A DNA stretch of 64,000 nucleotides from Pseudochelatococcus sp047501465 (GCF_047501465.1 NZ_JAZDRL010000002.1:558001-622000), one strand, 5' to 3'; positions 8,406-17,559 are shown, counted from the stretch's first letter. The notes: generated by a model not told the origin, from the sequence alone. Made by a program: numbers and translations.

Positions 8406-9200
8406 ATGATCCGTTCTCCCATCATCACTGTTATGACCGATGCTGTCATGAAGGCCGCCCGTTCGCTGAAACGCGATTTCGGTGAGCTGGAAGCATTGCA
8501 GGTATCGTTGAAGGGGCCGGGCGATTTCGTTTCTGCCGCTGACAAAAAAGCCGAAACGGTGCTGCGCGATCTGCTGGAGAAATCCCGCCCCGGCTATGGC
8601 TTCGTGCTTGAGGAAGGCGGCGTTATCGAGGGCAGTGATACAACCCATCGCTGGCATATTGACCCGCTCGATGGCACGACCAACTTCCTGCATGGCATCC
8701 CTCACTTTGCGATTTCTGTTGGCCTTGAGCGGCAGGGACAGATGGTCGCTGGCGTGATTTATGATCCGATCAAAGATGAGCTGTTCATTGCCGAAAAGGG
8801 CAGCGGCGCTTACCTCAACAACCGGCGCATCCGTGTTTCGGCGCGCCGTGATCTGACAAGCGCGGTGATTGCAACCGGTATTCCGCATCTTGGAAAAGCG
8901 GGTCATGCCAAGTTCATTCATGAGCTTGCAGCTATCATGGTACGCACGGCAGGCGTGCGGCGGATGGGCGCGGCAGCGCTTGACCTCGCTTACGTCGCCT
9001 GTGGTCGTTATGATGCTTACTGGGAACGGGGCCTCAATACTTGGGATATGGCCGCTGGACTGGTGTTGTTGCGCGAGGCTGGCGGCTTTATTGCTGACGC
9101 AGACGGCGGGGACAATCCACTGGAAACCGGTACCATCGCTTGCGGCAACGAAGTGGTGCAGCGTGAAATGTTATCATTGCTCCGCAACGCGAAGGCATGA
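8406..9200 (+). CDS. suhB: Inositol monophosphatase family protein
   Basis: A 264-residue magnesium-dependent phosphatase of the IMPase / SuhB family, which dephosphorylates inositol monophosphates and related sugar phosphates. The metal-binding residues are in EEGG (about residue 75), in the hallmark DPLDGTTNFLHG (about residue 90) and in the C-terminal NTWDMAAGLVLLREAGG motif near residue 215. In proteobacteria SuhB also takes part in rRNA antitermination; whether this copy does cannot be told. ATG 8406 is used. A strong bidirectional terminator follows, ending the run of genes from 6.4 kb. Confidence 0.88.
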   Translation: MIRSPIITVMTDAVMKAARSLKRDFGELEALQVSLKGPGDFVSAADKKAETVLRDLLEKSRPGYGFVLEEGGVIEGSDTTHRWHIDPLDGTTNFLHGIPHFAISVGLERQGQMVAGVIYDPIKDELFIAEKGSGAYLNNRRIRVSARRDLTSAVIATGIPHLGKAGHAKFIHELAAIMVRTAGVRRMGAAALDLAYVACGRYDAYWERGLNTWDMAAGLVLLREAGGFIADADGGDNPLETGTIACGNEVVQREMLSLLRNAKA

Positions 9201-9233
9201 TCAGGCTAGGCTGATAAACTTGCACTTTCCAAT

Positions 9234-9274
9234 AAAAAACCCCTGTGATGAACCTTCATCGCAGGGGTTTTTTA
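9234..9274. terminator. Strong bidirectional intrinsic terminator
   Basis: A 13-bp stem, CCCCTGTGATGAA with TTCATCGCAGGGG (one wobble), closed by a CC loop, is preceded by six A and followed by seven T. It can stop transcription from both the inositol monophosphatase gene and the opposing orphan gene. Confidence 0.92.
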
Positions 9275-9327
9275 TTATCTAGCCTTAGAAATACGAACCT
9301 AAGGGGCGTATTTTATAATTCAGGCAC

Positions 9328-10551
9328 TCAATAAACCTCGCCTAATGGCGGATTAGGAGCCCTGTACACCATAGCCCAATCATCATCCCTTTCAGACAAG
9401 GCAATATTTTCGTTGGTTGCCGCATTATCACCAATACCCATGAGCTTCTGGGCTTTAGCATTAATGTTTGCTGGTGCAGATGGCATTCGTGCAGGACGCT
9501 CTTGCTGCTTCGGAGGGGTGAGAGCTTCGTTGATAAACTCTTCAAAACGCGGAGCAACCTGCTCGCGAACTGTAGAGCTATTTAAAATTTTTCCTATCGC
9601 CTTTTCTTTGGTTGCAGCCAAACCTCTTCCTAAAATGCTAAGTCCTTCCGGTCTTGTAAACAATATATCAATCACAATTTTATTTTCTAAAACTTCAATC
9701 TTAGCTGATAGACCCTGCTCCACTGGAGAGCCCAATTCTTTTGCTGCTTCTCCAGAAACATTAGCTAGAATTATATTGTTATCCAAGTCAATCTGCACGT
9801 CGACACCACCAGATCCTATTAATCCGGATCTTCCCATGCCTTCGAGCTGTTCCATCATTTTCAATTGAAGTGTAGCATAAATCAATAATGCGTCATCATT
9901 ACACAGTTTTTTATTAGAAACCTCAAACGCCATATAGCTGTGTGCTGTATCAACGCGCGTAAGCACCATATGAGACACAGATGCCAATGGTTCGGACTGC
10001 TCAACAGTGACATCAGATGTCTGGCGGCTGTCAAGATCAGGAAGATCAATCTCGCCAGATTTGTGTGAGGCTTGATATCTAGCAAACTCCCCCTTGAGCT
10101 CTTCTAAAGGATCGCCTTTAGGTAAAGGGCTGCATTCATAATCATCAGGTAAAGAGCTGCATTCATAGAAAACATCATCGGGTAAAGGGTTGCATTCATA
10201 GAAAACATCATCATTTTTCTGATCAACGCCACCCTGCAAAGCAATATTCATGGCATTGAGCTCAGGAGATACTGTTCTGCTGCCAAAAATCTTCTCATAA
10301 ACAGAAGAAAAAATGGCTTTTACTCCACCTACAATCTGCTTTACCCATTCAATCGTACGCTCAGTTAGCGGTAGTCCCTGCTTCGGATCTGCCGCCTTAA
10401 TGACATCACGGGAGGGATGATTAGAATCGAACTGCATCACCTGCGGTGAAACAGAGGTTCCATCCTTGCTTTCTTCTGGAAAATCAAAAGTATCATTACT
10501 CGTATAGAGATTACTTCCAGCCTTAAGGGCTTCATTAATTCCACTGGTCAT
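9328..10551 (-). CDS. Orphan protein with tyrosine-containing tandem repeats
   Basis: A 407-residue protein that I do not recognise. It has no signal peptide or membrane helix. Near residues 113-143 there is a tandem repeat of an 11-residue unit, DDVFYECNPLP, in nearly three copies. The N-terminal third is polar; the middle has a TERTIEWVKQIVGGVKAIFSSVYEKIFG helix; the C-terminal half (from about residue 210) looks like a folded domain with KMMEQLEGMGRSGLIGSGGVDVQIDLDNN-type strands, ending in a proline-rich tail. ATG 10551 is preferred because TAAGG lies 9 bases upstream; ATG 10557 and 10584 are alternatives. It is more AT-rich than its neighbours and is flanked by a terminator. A secreted or host-directed role is possible but unproven. 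Confidence 0.6.
   Translation of the reverse strand: MTSGINEALKAGSNLYTSNDTFDFPEESKDGTSVSPQVMQFDSNHPSRDVIKAADPKQGLPLTERTIEWVKQIVGGVKAIFSSVYEKIFGSRTVSPELNAMNIALQGGVDQKNDDVFYECNPLPDDVFYECSSLPDDYECSPLPKGDPLEELKGEFARYQASHKSGEIDLPDLDSRQTSDVTVEQSEPLASVSHMVLTRVDTAHSYMAFEVSNKKLCNDDALLIYATLQLKMMEQLEGMGRSGLIGSGGVDVQIDLDNNIILANVSGEAAKELGSPVEQGLSAKIEVLENKIVIDILFTRPEGLSILGRGLAATKEKAIGKILNSSTVREQVAPRFEEFINEALTPPKQQERPARMPSAPANINAKAQKLMGIGDNAATNENIALSERDDDWAMVYRAPNPPLGEVY
10121..10213 (-). repeat. 33-bp tandem repeat within the orphan gene
   Basis: Two full 33-bp units (10148-10180 and 10181-10213) differ at two or three bases; a third, 10121-10147, lacks six bases. Each unit begins GGTAAAG on the plus strand and encodes DDVFYECNPLP-like peptides on the minus strand. 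The near identity suggests recent expansion and possible length variation between strains. Confidence 0.85.
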
Positions 10552-11033
10552 AGGCATACACCTTAAGCAAGAAACTATTCCCATGGTATACTGCCACCAC
10601 TTAATATGACGGCGCTAAGGAAGATAACAAACGTCCAAGCAATATCTGACAATCAATATGTCATATTTATACCTTAATTCAGCACTTCATGCAACCATTT
10701 TCACACACTCCTACTTTTGATGATTGCAAGAATAAGTAAGCGCAGATTCCTCAATATGATATCTTCACAAATCAGCTTGGGCCTGTGCGTGCAATTGCCA
10801 TTGCTCAATTGCGAAATTGTCCGTAGCCTTCCTATCCATCGAAGCGGTTTGTCTTTTGGTTCGATCGAAGCTGATATGCAATCCGTTATTGCCATTCGTA
10901 TGCACTGTGGGGAAAATTACGACATATCCAAATCGCAGTTTTCTTCTCTGTTTATTGAAGCATCCAATTGACCCGATAAGCGCCTGTTTTTCAGCAGTAA
11001 GCTAAAATCGGTTTGATGCAGAAAACCAGGAAC
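10552..11033. other. Divergent intergenic region
   Basis: About 480 bases between the leftward orphan gene and the rightward MotA-like gene. Both promoters should lie here. I see no convincing gene: the open frames lack ribosome sites and family resemblance. Nothing repeated or strongly structured stands out. Confidence 0.4.
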
Positions 11034-12062
11034 ATGACGATGAAGCTTGAGGCTCCCAAACTCTCTGCACCACGAATTTATCTTATTCGTGCAGCGGTGT
11101 TTCTCGTGCTGGTCGGATTTCTGGTTCTTGTCTTACACCAACGTATTATCGAGGCATTCCTTACTAACCCTGGCCTCAATGGCTTGATTATTGGCGTGTT
11201 GCTAATCGGCATATTGCTTGCGTTGCGCGAAATTTGGCAATTATTCCGTGAAGTTAATTGGGTCAATGCCTCAAACCTCACCGGCGAGGGACTTGCCATA
11301 GCCCCGCCCCCCGTGTTGCTGGCCCCCATGGCTGCCATCTTCGGTGAGCGGCTGGAGCGCGTTTCAACCTCAACCTTAACTGTACGTGCTCTACTGGATT
11401 CTCTGGCAGCGCGACTGGATGAAAGCCGCGACCTTGGTCGTTATCTCGCAGGCTTACTGGTGTTTCTTGGGCTGCTTGGTACTTTCTGGGGACTATTAGA
11501 AACCGTTAGCTCCATTGGTAACGTCATTGGTACGCTCAGAACCAATGGCGATACATCGGTACTGTTCGATGATCTGAAAACCGGACTTGCCGCACCTTTG
11601 TCAGGCATGGGCATCTCATTTTCCTCATCCTTATTCGGGCTTGCAGGTTCATTAATTCTGGGCTTTCTCGATCTGCAAACCGGGCAAGCCCAAAACCGCT
11701 TTTACACCGAGTTGGAAGACCTTCTCGCCAACACAACAACCGAAAGTATGGCGGAAGAACATGCAGCATCTATTGCCTTGAAAACCAGCACGACAACTGC
11801 CCAAAGAGTTTCACAACCACCCTCACCAGAGCTGGCACAAGCGCTCGACAAACTCTCGTTTCTGGTCAACGAAAACCAGAGCAGCCGCGCTGCAACCCAA
11901 GCCATGGCCAATCTGGCAGAGGGCATTCAAGCTCTTGTGGCGCATATGCGCAGCGAGCAACAACTCATTCGTGATTGGGTAGAGGGGCAAACCGATAAGC
12001 AGGATGAAATCAAACGTCTTCTACAGCGCCTGACAACCCCACCCTCTCAGCGGATTGATTGA
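11034..12062 (+). CDS. MotA/TolQ/ExbB-type proton channel protein
   Basis: A 342-residue inner-membrane protein. Two adjacent helices at the N-terminus (IYLIRAAVFLVLVGFLVLVL and GLIIGVLLIGILLAL) are followed by a cytoplasmic stretch and the two conserved helices of the MotA/ExbB domain (LAGLLVFLGLLGTFWGLLETV and GMGISFSSSLFGLAGSLILGF), then a soluble tail of about 120 residues. Such proteins form the proton-conducting stator partner of an OmpA- or MotB-like protein, which is encoded 2 bases downstream. ATG 11034 has AGGA just before it. The pair is conserved near inositol monophosphatase genes in Hyphomicrobiales and is not part of a flagellar operon here. Its cellular role is not established. 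Confidence 0.85.
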   Translation: MTMKLEAPKLSAPRIYLIRAAVFLVLVGFLVLVLHQRIIEAFLTNPGLNGLIIGVLLIGILLALREIWQLFREVNWVNASNLTGEGLAIAPPPVLLAPMAAIFGERLERVSTSTLTVRALLDSLAARLDESRDLGRYLAGLLVFLGLLGTFWGLLETVSSIGNVIGTLRTNGDTSVLFDDLKTGLAAPLSGMGISFSSSLFGLAGSLILGFLDLQTGQAQNRFYTELEDLLANTTTESMAEEHAASIALKTSTTTAQRVSQPPSPELAQALDKLSFLVNENQSSRAATQAMANLAEGIQALVAHMRSEQQLIRDWVEGQTDKQDEIKRLLQRLTTPPSQRID

Positions 12063-12064
12063 CT

Positions 12065-13096
12065 ATGGCTCTCTCCCGCTCCCGCCGGGAAGGCCGGCGC
12101 ATTGATTACTGGCCAGGTTTTGTCGATGCTTTATCGACGCTGGTGCTCTCGATCGTATTTCTATTGTCGGTATTCGTACTATCCCAGTTTTTCCTTTCCC
12201 AGGAACTCACTGGAAAGGATGAAGCTTTACGTCGCCTCAATCAACAAATCGCAGAATTGACTGATCTGCTGGCCCTAACCCGCGCTGATAACAAAAGCCT
12301 TGAAGACAATCTGGCCACGCTGCAAACAACTTTACAAACAGCTGAAACCGAGAAATCAAGATTACTGGGGTTACTCAATGCCGACGCACAGGCCACAGCA
12401 TCCGCAACAGGCGAAGTGGGGCGCCTTTCTAGCGAATTGCAAAGCGAACGAGATGTCTCATCACGCGCATTGGCGCAGGTAGAGCTGCTGAATCAGCAAC
12501 TGGCAGCACTTCGTCGACAATTAGCCGCACTTGAAGATGCGCTGGCTGCCTCGGAGGCCCGCGATCGAGAATCACAAACTCGAATTGCAGATCTCGGCAA
12601 CCGCCTCAATGTTGCGTTGGCGCAGCGAGTACAAGAACTTGCGCGCTACCGATCAGATTTCTTCGGACGTTTGCGGCAGATATTGGGTGACCGACAGGAT
12701 ATCCGCGTTGTTGGAGACCGCTTTGTTTTCCAATCCGAAGTGTTTTTTGACACCGGCGCCGCAGAACTGCTGCCAGAGGGACAGCGAGAACTTGATAAAG
12801 TGGCAGAAGCATTGCGTGAACTCACTGAAGAAATCCCGCCTGATATACCCTGGGTGCTTCGTGTAGATGGCCATACTGACCGTCGCCCCCTATCAGGCGC
12901 GGGCGCATTTCGCTCCAATTGGGAGCTCTCATCTGCGCGTGCAATTGCAGTAGTACGGTTTCTGCAATCGCGCGGAATAGCGCCACAACGCCTCCTCGCA
13001 GCTGGATTTGCTGAGTATCAGCCGCTTGATCTCGCGGAAACAGACGATGCTTACCGCAGAAACCGTCGGATTGAGCTAAAATTGACGGAGAGATAG
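12065..13096 (+). CDS. OmpA/MotB-like peptidoglycan-binding protein
   Basis: A 343-residue partner of the preceding channel protein. One N-terminal helix (FVDALSTLVLSIVFLLSVFVLSQFFL, residues 20-45) is preceded by a basic cytoplasmic tail, as in MotB. A coiled coil follows at about residues 50-190, rich in Leu, Gln, Glu and Ala (AELTDLLALTRADNKSL and similar). The C-terminal OmpA-like domain begins with VFFDTGAAELLPEGQRELD and contains VDGHTDRRPL and NRRIELKL, the peptidoglycan-binding motifs. ATG 12065 lies 2 bases after the upstream stop codon; TTG 12059 is possible. The long coiled coil suggests it spans the periplasm to reach the cell wall. Confidence 0.87.
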   Translation: MALSRSRREGRRIDYWPGFVDALSTLVLSIVFLLSVFVLSQFFLSQELTGKDEALRRLNQQIAELTDLLALTRADNKSLEDNLATLQTTLQTAETEKSRLLGLLNADAQATASATGEVGRLSSELQSERDVSSRALAQVELLNQQLAALRRQLAALEDALAASEARDRESQTRIADLGNRLNVALAQRVQELARYRSDFFGRLRQILGDRQDIRVVGDRFVFQSEVFFDTGAAELLPEGQRELDKVAEALRELTEEIPPDIPWVLRVDGHTDRRPLSGAGAFRSNWELSSARAIAVVRFLQSRGIAPQRLLAAGFAEYQPLDLAETDDAYRRNRRIELKLTER

Positions 13097-13250
13097 AATT
13101 CCTCTGTTAAAGTCAAAAGAAACAAACTGAAATAAACAAATTGACTTTTGATAATTAATATGGCTCAATTAAAAGAGTAAATTGCAAGCAACTATAATAT
13201 TAAATTTTTATAACATTGATAGATCACTGCAATCAGTGAGGTTCTTAATT

Positions 13251-14237
13251 ATGATGAAGAGCATTATTAAACTACCAGGAAATTCTCCGTCTAATGGATT
13301 TGAGAATTCTTATTCCGAAATCTCTCATAACAAAAGCATTCATACCATAAAGAAAGAGTTTGGCGTGAATGCATGGTCGAAGATCTGTAAAGCATCCCCA
13401 TCGCCTTTTTTCGCTACAGTCAATATCACGTTGCGCCCTTACTTTGTGAGCGCGGGGAAGAACCTCGACAACGTCCGCAATCTTGATAAAACTCATTCGC
13501 TCCCCGGGCGCATTTGGAATGGCACTCAATTCGCTGTTAAAGCAATTGGAGCTCTTATCGTCAGCCCTCTGGGTGCAGCATTAAGCCTTGCTGTAGGCAT
13601 TCTAGGTGCACCCATTGCAGTTATACATGCGCTATCATCATCCGCATTTAATAAATATCCGTCTAATTTTCCGAAGACAGAACGTCTGGAAAAGCTTGAT
13701 CGCTTTTACACTGACTTGATCACAAACCGTGAAAGCGCACATCAGCCGCTCACACCAAAAGGGCAAGATTTATTATACCGCCTCAATCAAGCAATTGCTG
13801 GCAGTAACCATAACGAAGAAATAAAAATACTATTCGTTATTGAGAACACGGCATTGTCAGATCTGGTCGCAGAAGGATATGAATCTATAAATACTCTAGA
13901 TAATATGCGCAGACATGAGGCATCACAAACTCCTGATGCCGACAAAGAATATGCCAGGTTCCTAGTAAAAAAATACCGGGAAATGGGACCATCTGAACGA
14001 GAAAAGATTCATGATGATGATGATATGGTAATCATAACCACACAATTGGACAAAATTGACCAACTAAACAAAAAATATAACCTTGCTTATTCAGAGAATA
14101 CAGGCACAAAGAATCAAAAATCATCCAAAAAATTGACGCTGTCTGAAGGCATTGAAACAATAATCATTCAGAAAGAAGACGTTTCTATAGACGTTACAAC
14201 AAAAATCACTGAGAAATTAAAAGACAATTCACATTAG
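13251..14237 (+). CDS. Orphan membrane-associated protein, paralogue of 14920-16182
   Basis: A 328-residue AT-rich orphan. No known family is recognised. After a polar N-terminus there is a conserved block near residues 50-90, ending SLPGRIWNGTQF, followed by a long hydrophobic region (GALIVSPLGAALSLAVGILG and on to about residue 125) that could form a membrane hairpin. The rest is charged and helical. The block and the hydrophobic region match those of the next gene (PYF, LDNVRNLD versus INDMRSLN, SLPxRIWxG), so the two are paralogues. ATG 13251 has GAGG about 10 bases upstream and aligns with the paralogue's start. It lies in a low-GC island. Function unknown; a translocated or surface protein is only a guess. 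Confidence 0.65.
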   Translation: MMKSIIKLPGNSPSNGFENSYSEISHNKSIHTIKKEFGVNAWSKICKASPSPFFATVNITLRPYFVSAGKNLDNVRNLDKTHSLPGRIWNGTQFAVKAIGALIVSPLGAALSLAVGILGAPIAVIHALSSSAFNKYPSNFPKTERLEKLDRFYTDLITNRESAHQPLTPKGQDLLYRLNQAIAGSNHNEEIKILFVIENTALSDLVAEGYESINTLDNMRRHEASQTPDADKEYARFLVKKYREMGPSEREKIHDDDDMVIITTQLDKIDQLNKKYNLAYSENTGTKNQKSSKKLTLSEGIETIIIQKEDVSIDVTTKITEKLKDNSH

Positions 14238-14919
14238 GAAGTAAATATTTCTATAGATGAGTGAACGAGAAATCATAAATTAAATTTATTATAAATTATA
14301 CGTTATATTATGAAAGAAATATTTTTATAATATAACGTATCTCTTCTTTATGCTTGTGCGATATGATGGATGCAATATTTGCGCACAATCAGTCATCTCC
14401 CTGCAATCGCCTTTTACGTGCTTGGCGATTAGCAGGACATATTTATTTTTAGAAGACGCTTATTTTCTGAAATAATAAAATACATTAATTAAATTTATCT
14501 AGATACATTATATATTTTAAGTATTGCACACAGAATGCAACAGCAACCCTCAATCTGGTACAGGCATATATTGCTCTTAGCTGGTGCATTTCAAAAATCC
14601 ACAATACCACGATGCATTTTCAGCCAATTATTTGAAGAGCGCCACAGCGCCTTTTTGCAATCGAGTTTGCTAACACTCTCACTTTTATGCACAAATACAA
14701 TCGATCCTGTGCAAAAACTATCGCATTAAATGTGGATTAACAACAATATTGTGAACAGGTATTGACGTTGCTCGGCTGAAATGACAAACGTTTAATTCTG
14801 AGCGTAAGATTTAACCATAATATACAATGCCTTCTTAGTGTTTTGCAGCATGCTAAAATACTAAAGCAATCGTCTTTAACCTAATGCGTCCATGCATTAC
14901 AAAAATGGAACCAAGTATC
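14238..14919. other. AT-rich intergenic region between orphan paralogues
   Basis: About 680 bases of strongly AT-rich DNA. It contains the long hairpin at 14298-14340 and A/T runs near 14450-14520 and 14810-14880 that could be promoters. The frame at 14535-14729 has no ribosome site or family resemblance and I do not call it. Confidence 0.45.
14298..14340 (+). terminator. Long AT-rich hairpin after orphan gene
   Basis: A perfect 14-bp inverted repeat, ATACGTTATATTAT and ATAATATAACGTAT, extended inward by A-T and G-T pairs, followed by CTCTTCTTT. It lies 60 bases after the stop codon at 14237 and probably acts as its terminator; its low GC makes strength uncertain. Confidence 0.6.
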
Positions 14920-16182
14920 ATGCCGGGAATTTTGAAAAAGCCAACAAATACATTCCCTGTTACGCATATACTCTGCACCCCGGATGATAAGAGATCTGTG
15001 CTTACAAAGGCTTGTGACGCATCAAAAGATTATTTTTTTAACACTTTCGATTGCTTGTTAAATCCTTACTTCGCAAAAATAAATTGCAGCATCAATGATA
15101 TGCGTTCTCTTAACAACGCTTGCTCATTACCGGAACGTATATGGTATGGCGCAACATTTTCCGCTCAAGCTGCCGCAATAATAGTTATTGTGCCCGTTGG
15201 CGGTTTGGCATGCGTTCTGATAGGTGCTGTGGGCTTCTCCTCTGAACTATTGAAAGAATTATCGTTTTCTACGATAGCGGAAGAAAACTCTACGACAGAG
15301 GAAGAGAAATACTCAGATAACTCCCTCAAATTACTAAAATATTTCGAGGCGTACACAAAAAAGCTGGATAATAATTGGGCGCATTTGTTATATCCTGAAA
15401 CTGAAAGAGCTCTTGCTTTGTTGACGCACTTGGAAGTCTGTGAAGATCATTGTTGCAAAAATATAATCATAAAAGAGATAAACAAAATGAACATTGATGA
15501 TGTTTATTTACCGGGAGAATATGTAGATAATCGTCATAAGAGATATAATGATAGAAAAATTATCAATAAAAATACAATAATTGACAATAGAGATGAGTGC
15601 ATTCATTATGCTGATCTCATGGAATACCTAGAGCCGCACAGGCTATTGCTAGATAGTCAAATAATAAAAAAACCTGATAATTATGAAGATCTAGAGGATA
15701 AAGAAATAAAAAGGCTAATTCTTGAAAAACGAGAAAAAGCTAATATCGAGTACAAAGAAAATAAAGGGCTTTTTTCCTCAATAGAAGCCACAAGAGAAGC
15801 ATATCAAGAAAAGATTCTTTCTTCATTGAAACCTTCTAAGATAAAATTCCATAATACTCACACTGAAGTACAGAGAATTGAATTTGTTGACGATAATAAT
15901 GTATGGGTTGCGGCGGAAGAGGGCAGCGTAATGCTTCCAGAGGATGAAAATTTATGTGAAAAAGCTTTTGATATTTTATCTCGAGATATTTTTTCAAGTA
16001 CTTTTTCAGGTGCTCCAGAAATTACCTCAAAAACTACGTATAAGCCGCAGCGTATTTCAAGAATAGAGTGCGTTAATAGACCCTTTTCTTATGAGAAACT
16101 AAAAGATTACCCCATAACAGTGCGAACCTCGAACGGCATCACCGAAGAAATTGCGCAACAAGCTAAACATGTTAGCAAATAA
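14920..16182 (+). CDS. Orphan membrane-associated protein, paralogue of 13251-14237
   Basis: A 420-residue orphan in an AT-rich island. The N-terminal 120 residues match the upstream paralogue: start PGILKKPTNTF versus SIIKLPGNSPS, then FFNTFDCLLNPYF versus FFATVNITLRPYF, then SLPERIWYGATF, then a hydrophobic stretch (AAAIIVIVPVGGLACVLIGAVGF) that could insert in a membrane. The remaining 300 residues are hydrophilic, rich in Glu, Lys and Asn, and predicted helical. ATG 14920 is chosen because it aligns with the paralogue and has GGAAC upstream; 14905 and 14884 are alternatives. No catalytic motif is visible. The duplication suggests a lineage-specific family. Confidence 0.65.
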   Translation: MPGILKKPTNTFPVTHILCTPDDKRSVLTKACDASKDYFFNTFDCLLNPYFAKINCSINDMRSLNNACSLPERIWYGATFSAQAAAIIVIVPVGGLACVLIGAVGFSSELLKELSFSTIAEENSTTEEEKYSDNSLKLLKYFEAYTKKLDNNWAHLLYPETERALALLTHLEVCEDHCCKNIIIKEINKMNIDDVYLPGEYVDNRHKRYNDRKIINKNTIIDNRDECIHYADLMEYLEPHRLLLDSQIIKKPDNYEDLEDKEIKRLILEKREKANIEYKENKGLFSSIEATREAYQEKILSSLKPSKIKFHNTHTEVQRIEFVDDNNVWVAAEEGSVMLPEDENLCEKAFDILSRDIFSSTFSGAPEITSKTTYKPQRISRIECVNRPFSYEKLKDYPITVRTSNGITEEIAQQAKHVSK

Positions 16183-16195
16183 TTCTTCATCAATA

Positions 16196-16246
16196 ATTTG
16201 AAACGCAGGACCATGAGGACATAAATACATTTCCCGCGTTTCAAAT
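16196..16246 (+). terminator. Inverted repeat after orphan gene
   Basis: ATTTGAAACGC at 16196-16206 and GCGTTTCAAAT at 16236-16246 form an 11-bp perfect stem with a 29-base loop, 14 bases after the stop codon of the orphan gene. Probable terminator or transcript-end structure. Confidence 0.5.
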
Positions 16247-16567
16247 AAGCTAGAAACAGGTGCCTTTCAGGCAACTTTTCTGCTTTGCTTGCCTTGCGCC
16301 ATCTGCCGAAATAGCTCTCCCCCGCTTCAATTCTTCATGAGCCACAGATTCTGTTGCTGGCCTCGTGGTAATGATCTTCTGCAACTTGTTGTAAAAAAAG
16401 GTAGCCATATTACATTTAACGCCCTTCAACTGGATTTCCATACAGGTCAGATCATCTGCAACAATCTGGCTTGATAAATAGCCCTCCAAGTTGCGTTGAG
16501 GAGTGCCGAGGGCTCAATAATAATATGGATTGCCTAGTTTCATGCTGCTAGTGCTATACTTTTTTGC
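16247..16567. other. Intergenic region with a doubtful small minus-strand frame
   Basis: The minus strand has an open frame ending at 16250 that could start at ATG 16441 (about 63 residues, rich in Lys, Thr and Ala, hydrophilic) or at TTG 16489. There is no good ribosome site at either and no family resemblance, so I do not call it a gene. The last 60 bases before 16568 should contain the promoter of the esterase-like gene. Confidence 0.35.
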
Positions 16568-17464
16568 ATGGAACCAACGCCCCTCATTTTACCGCGTAGC
16601 AAGCTACACTATACGCGCTCCCCCGTCGATGGATGCATCTATCGTATCTTGATTGCATTGCCAGAAGAACCCCCTCCACCAGATGGTTATCCAGCCATCT
16701 TTCTTCTTGATGCCAATGCAACATTTCTGACCACCGTAGAATCATTGCGCATGCGATCCCGGCGCACTGGCTCCACTGGAATTGAGCCAGCTGTCATTGT
16801 AGGCATCGGATACGATACGTCAGGAGCATATGATGAAGAACGGCGTATCTACGATTTTACCCGCTCAGATACCAATGTCGCACAGCGCACTTCAAGATCA
16901 GCACATACAACTGGTGGGTCAGCTTTTTTTGCCCGGTTTATCGATGAAATCGTTAGGCCGCTCGCAGCCAATGAAGCGCCCCTGAACCTTGCACGTCAAT
17001 CGCTGATTGGCCACTCACTCGGTGGTTGTTTCGTGCTGTCGCGTCTTTTGGAGCATCCACAATCGTTTGAAAGCTATATCGCAATCAGTCCGTCAATATG
17101 GTCGGATGAAGCATGGCTGTTGGAACAAATCGAACACCTACCTGCCCGTTTCATTGATGCGTCTCCGCGACGCGTATTGATCACTGTTGGCGAATTCGAG
17201 CAATCAATTGCACCATGGCAGTCATCTTTGCCTGACATCGAACGCATCATTGCCATGCGGTCTGAACGCGCCATGCGAGATAAAGCAAGAAATATGGCAT
17301 CAAATCTCGTGCATACAACTAAAGACATGGGCCCAAACCGCCTTATCGTACGCTTCGAAGAACTCCTAGGCGAAGACCATTCTTCTTCCGCATTGGTCGG
17401 AATTAGTCATGGCTTACGTATGGCGCTCTGGGCAGGGGCGGCTGCGCTACATAATGTACCATAA
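16568..17464 (+). CDS. Alpha/beta hydrolase, IroE/Fes-like siderophore esterase candidate
   Basis: A 298-residue protein of the esterase D / IroE-like alpha/beta-hydrolase class. The nucleophile motif GHSLGG is near residue 142 (LIGHSLGGCFVLSRLL), the AISPSIWSDE segment follows as in IroE and BesA relatives, and ISHG near residue 283 fits the catalytic histidine. No signal peptide is evident, so it probably acts in the cytoplasm. Relatives hydrolyse the serine trilactone of ferric enterobactin or bacillibactin to free iron. The window encodes an enterobactin-type pathway 20 kb away, which makes this role plausible but does not prove it. ATG 16568 is used. The gene is convergent with repB. Confidence 0.75.
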   Translation: MEPTPLILPRSKLHYTRSPVDGCIYRILIALPEEPPPPDGYPAIFLLDANATFLTTVESLRMRSRRTGSTGIEPAVIVGIGYDTSGAYDEERRIYDFTRSDTNVAQRTSRSAHTTGGSAFFARFIDEIVRPLAANEAPLNLARQSLIGHSLGGCFVLSRLLEHPQSFESYIAISPSIWSDEAWLLEQIEHLPARFIDASPRRVLITVGEFEQSIAPWQSSLPDIERIIAMRSERAMRDKARNMASNLVHTTKDMGPNRLIVRFEELLGEDHSSSALVGISHGLRMALWAGAAALHNVP

Positions 17465-17559
17465 ACACATCCAAGAGAAAGAACCTAACGCATAATTAGA
17501 TTCCGTATCTTAAAATATTTTATTTTATATCAATAGGTTATTTAATATCAAAAATGTTA

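Noticed and set aside
10717..10971. Plus-strand open frame of 84 codons
   Set aside because: No ribosome site, no family resemblance, in a divergent promoter region.
11034..13096. Zorya anti-phage system (ZorAB) from the MotA/OmpA pair
   Set aside because: ZorC, ZorD or ZorE genes are absent, the channel protein lacks the very long tail of ZorA, and the pair sits in a conserved housekeeping context.
14535..14729. Plus-strand open frame of 64 codons
   Set aside because: AT-rich intergenic DNA with no ribosome site or recognisable features.
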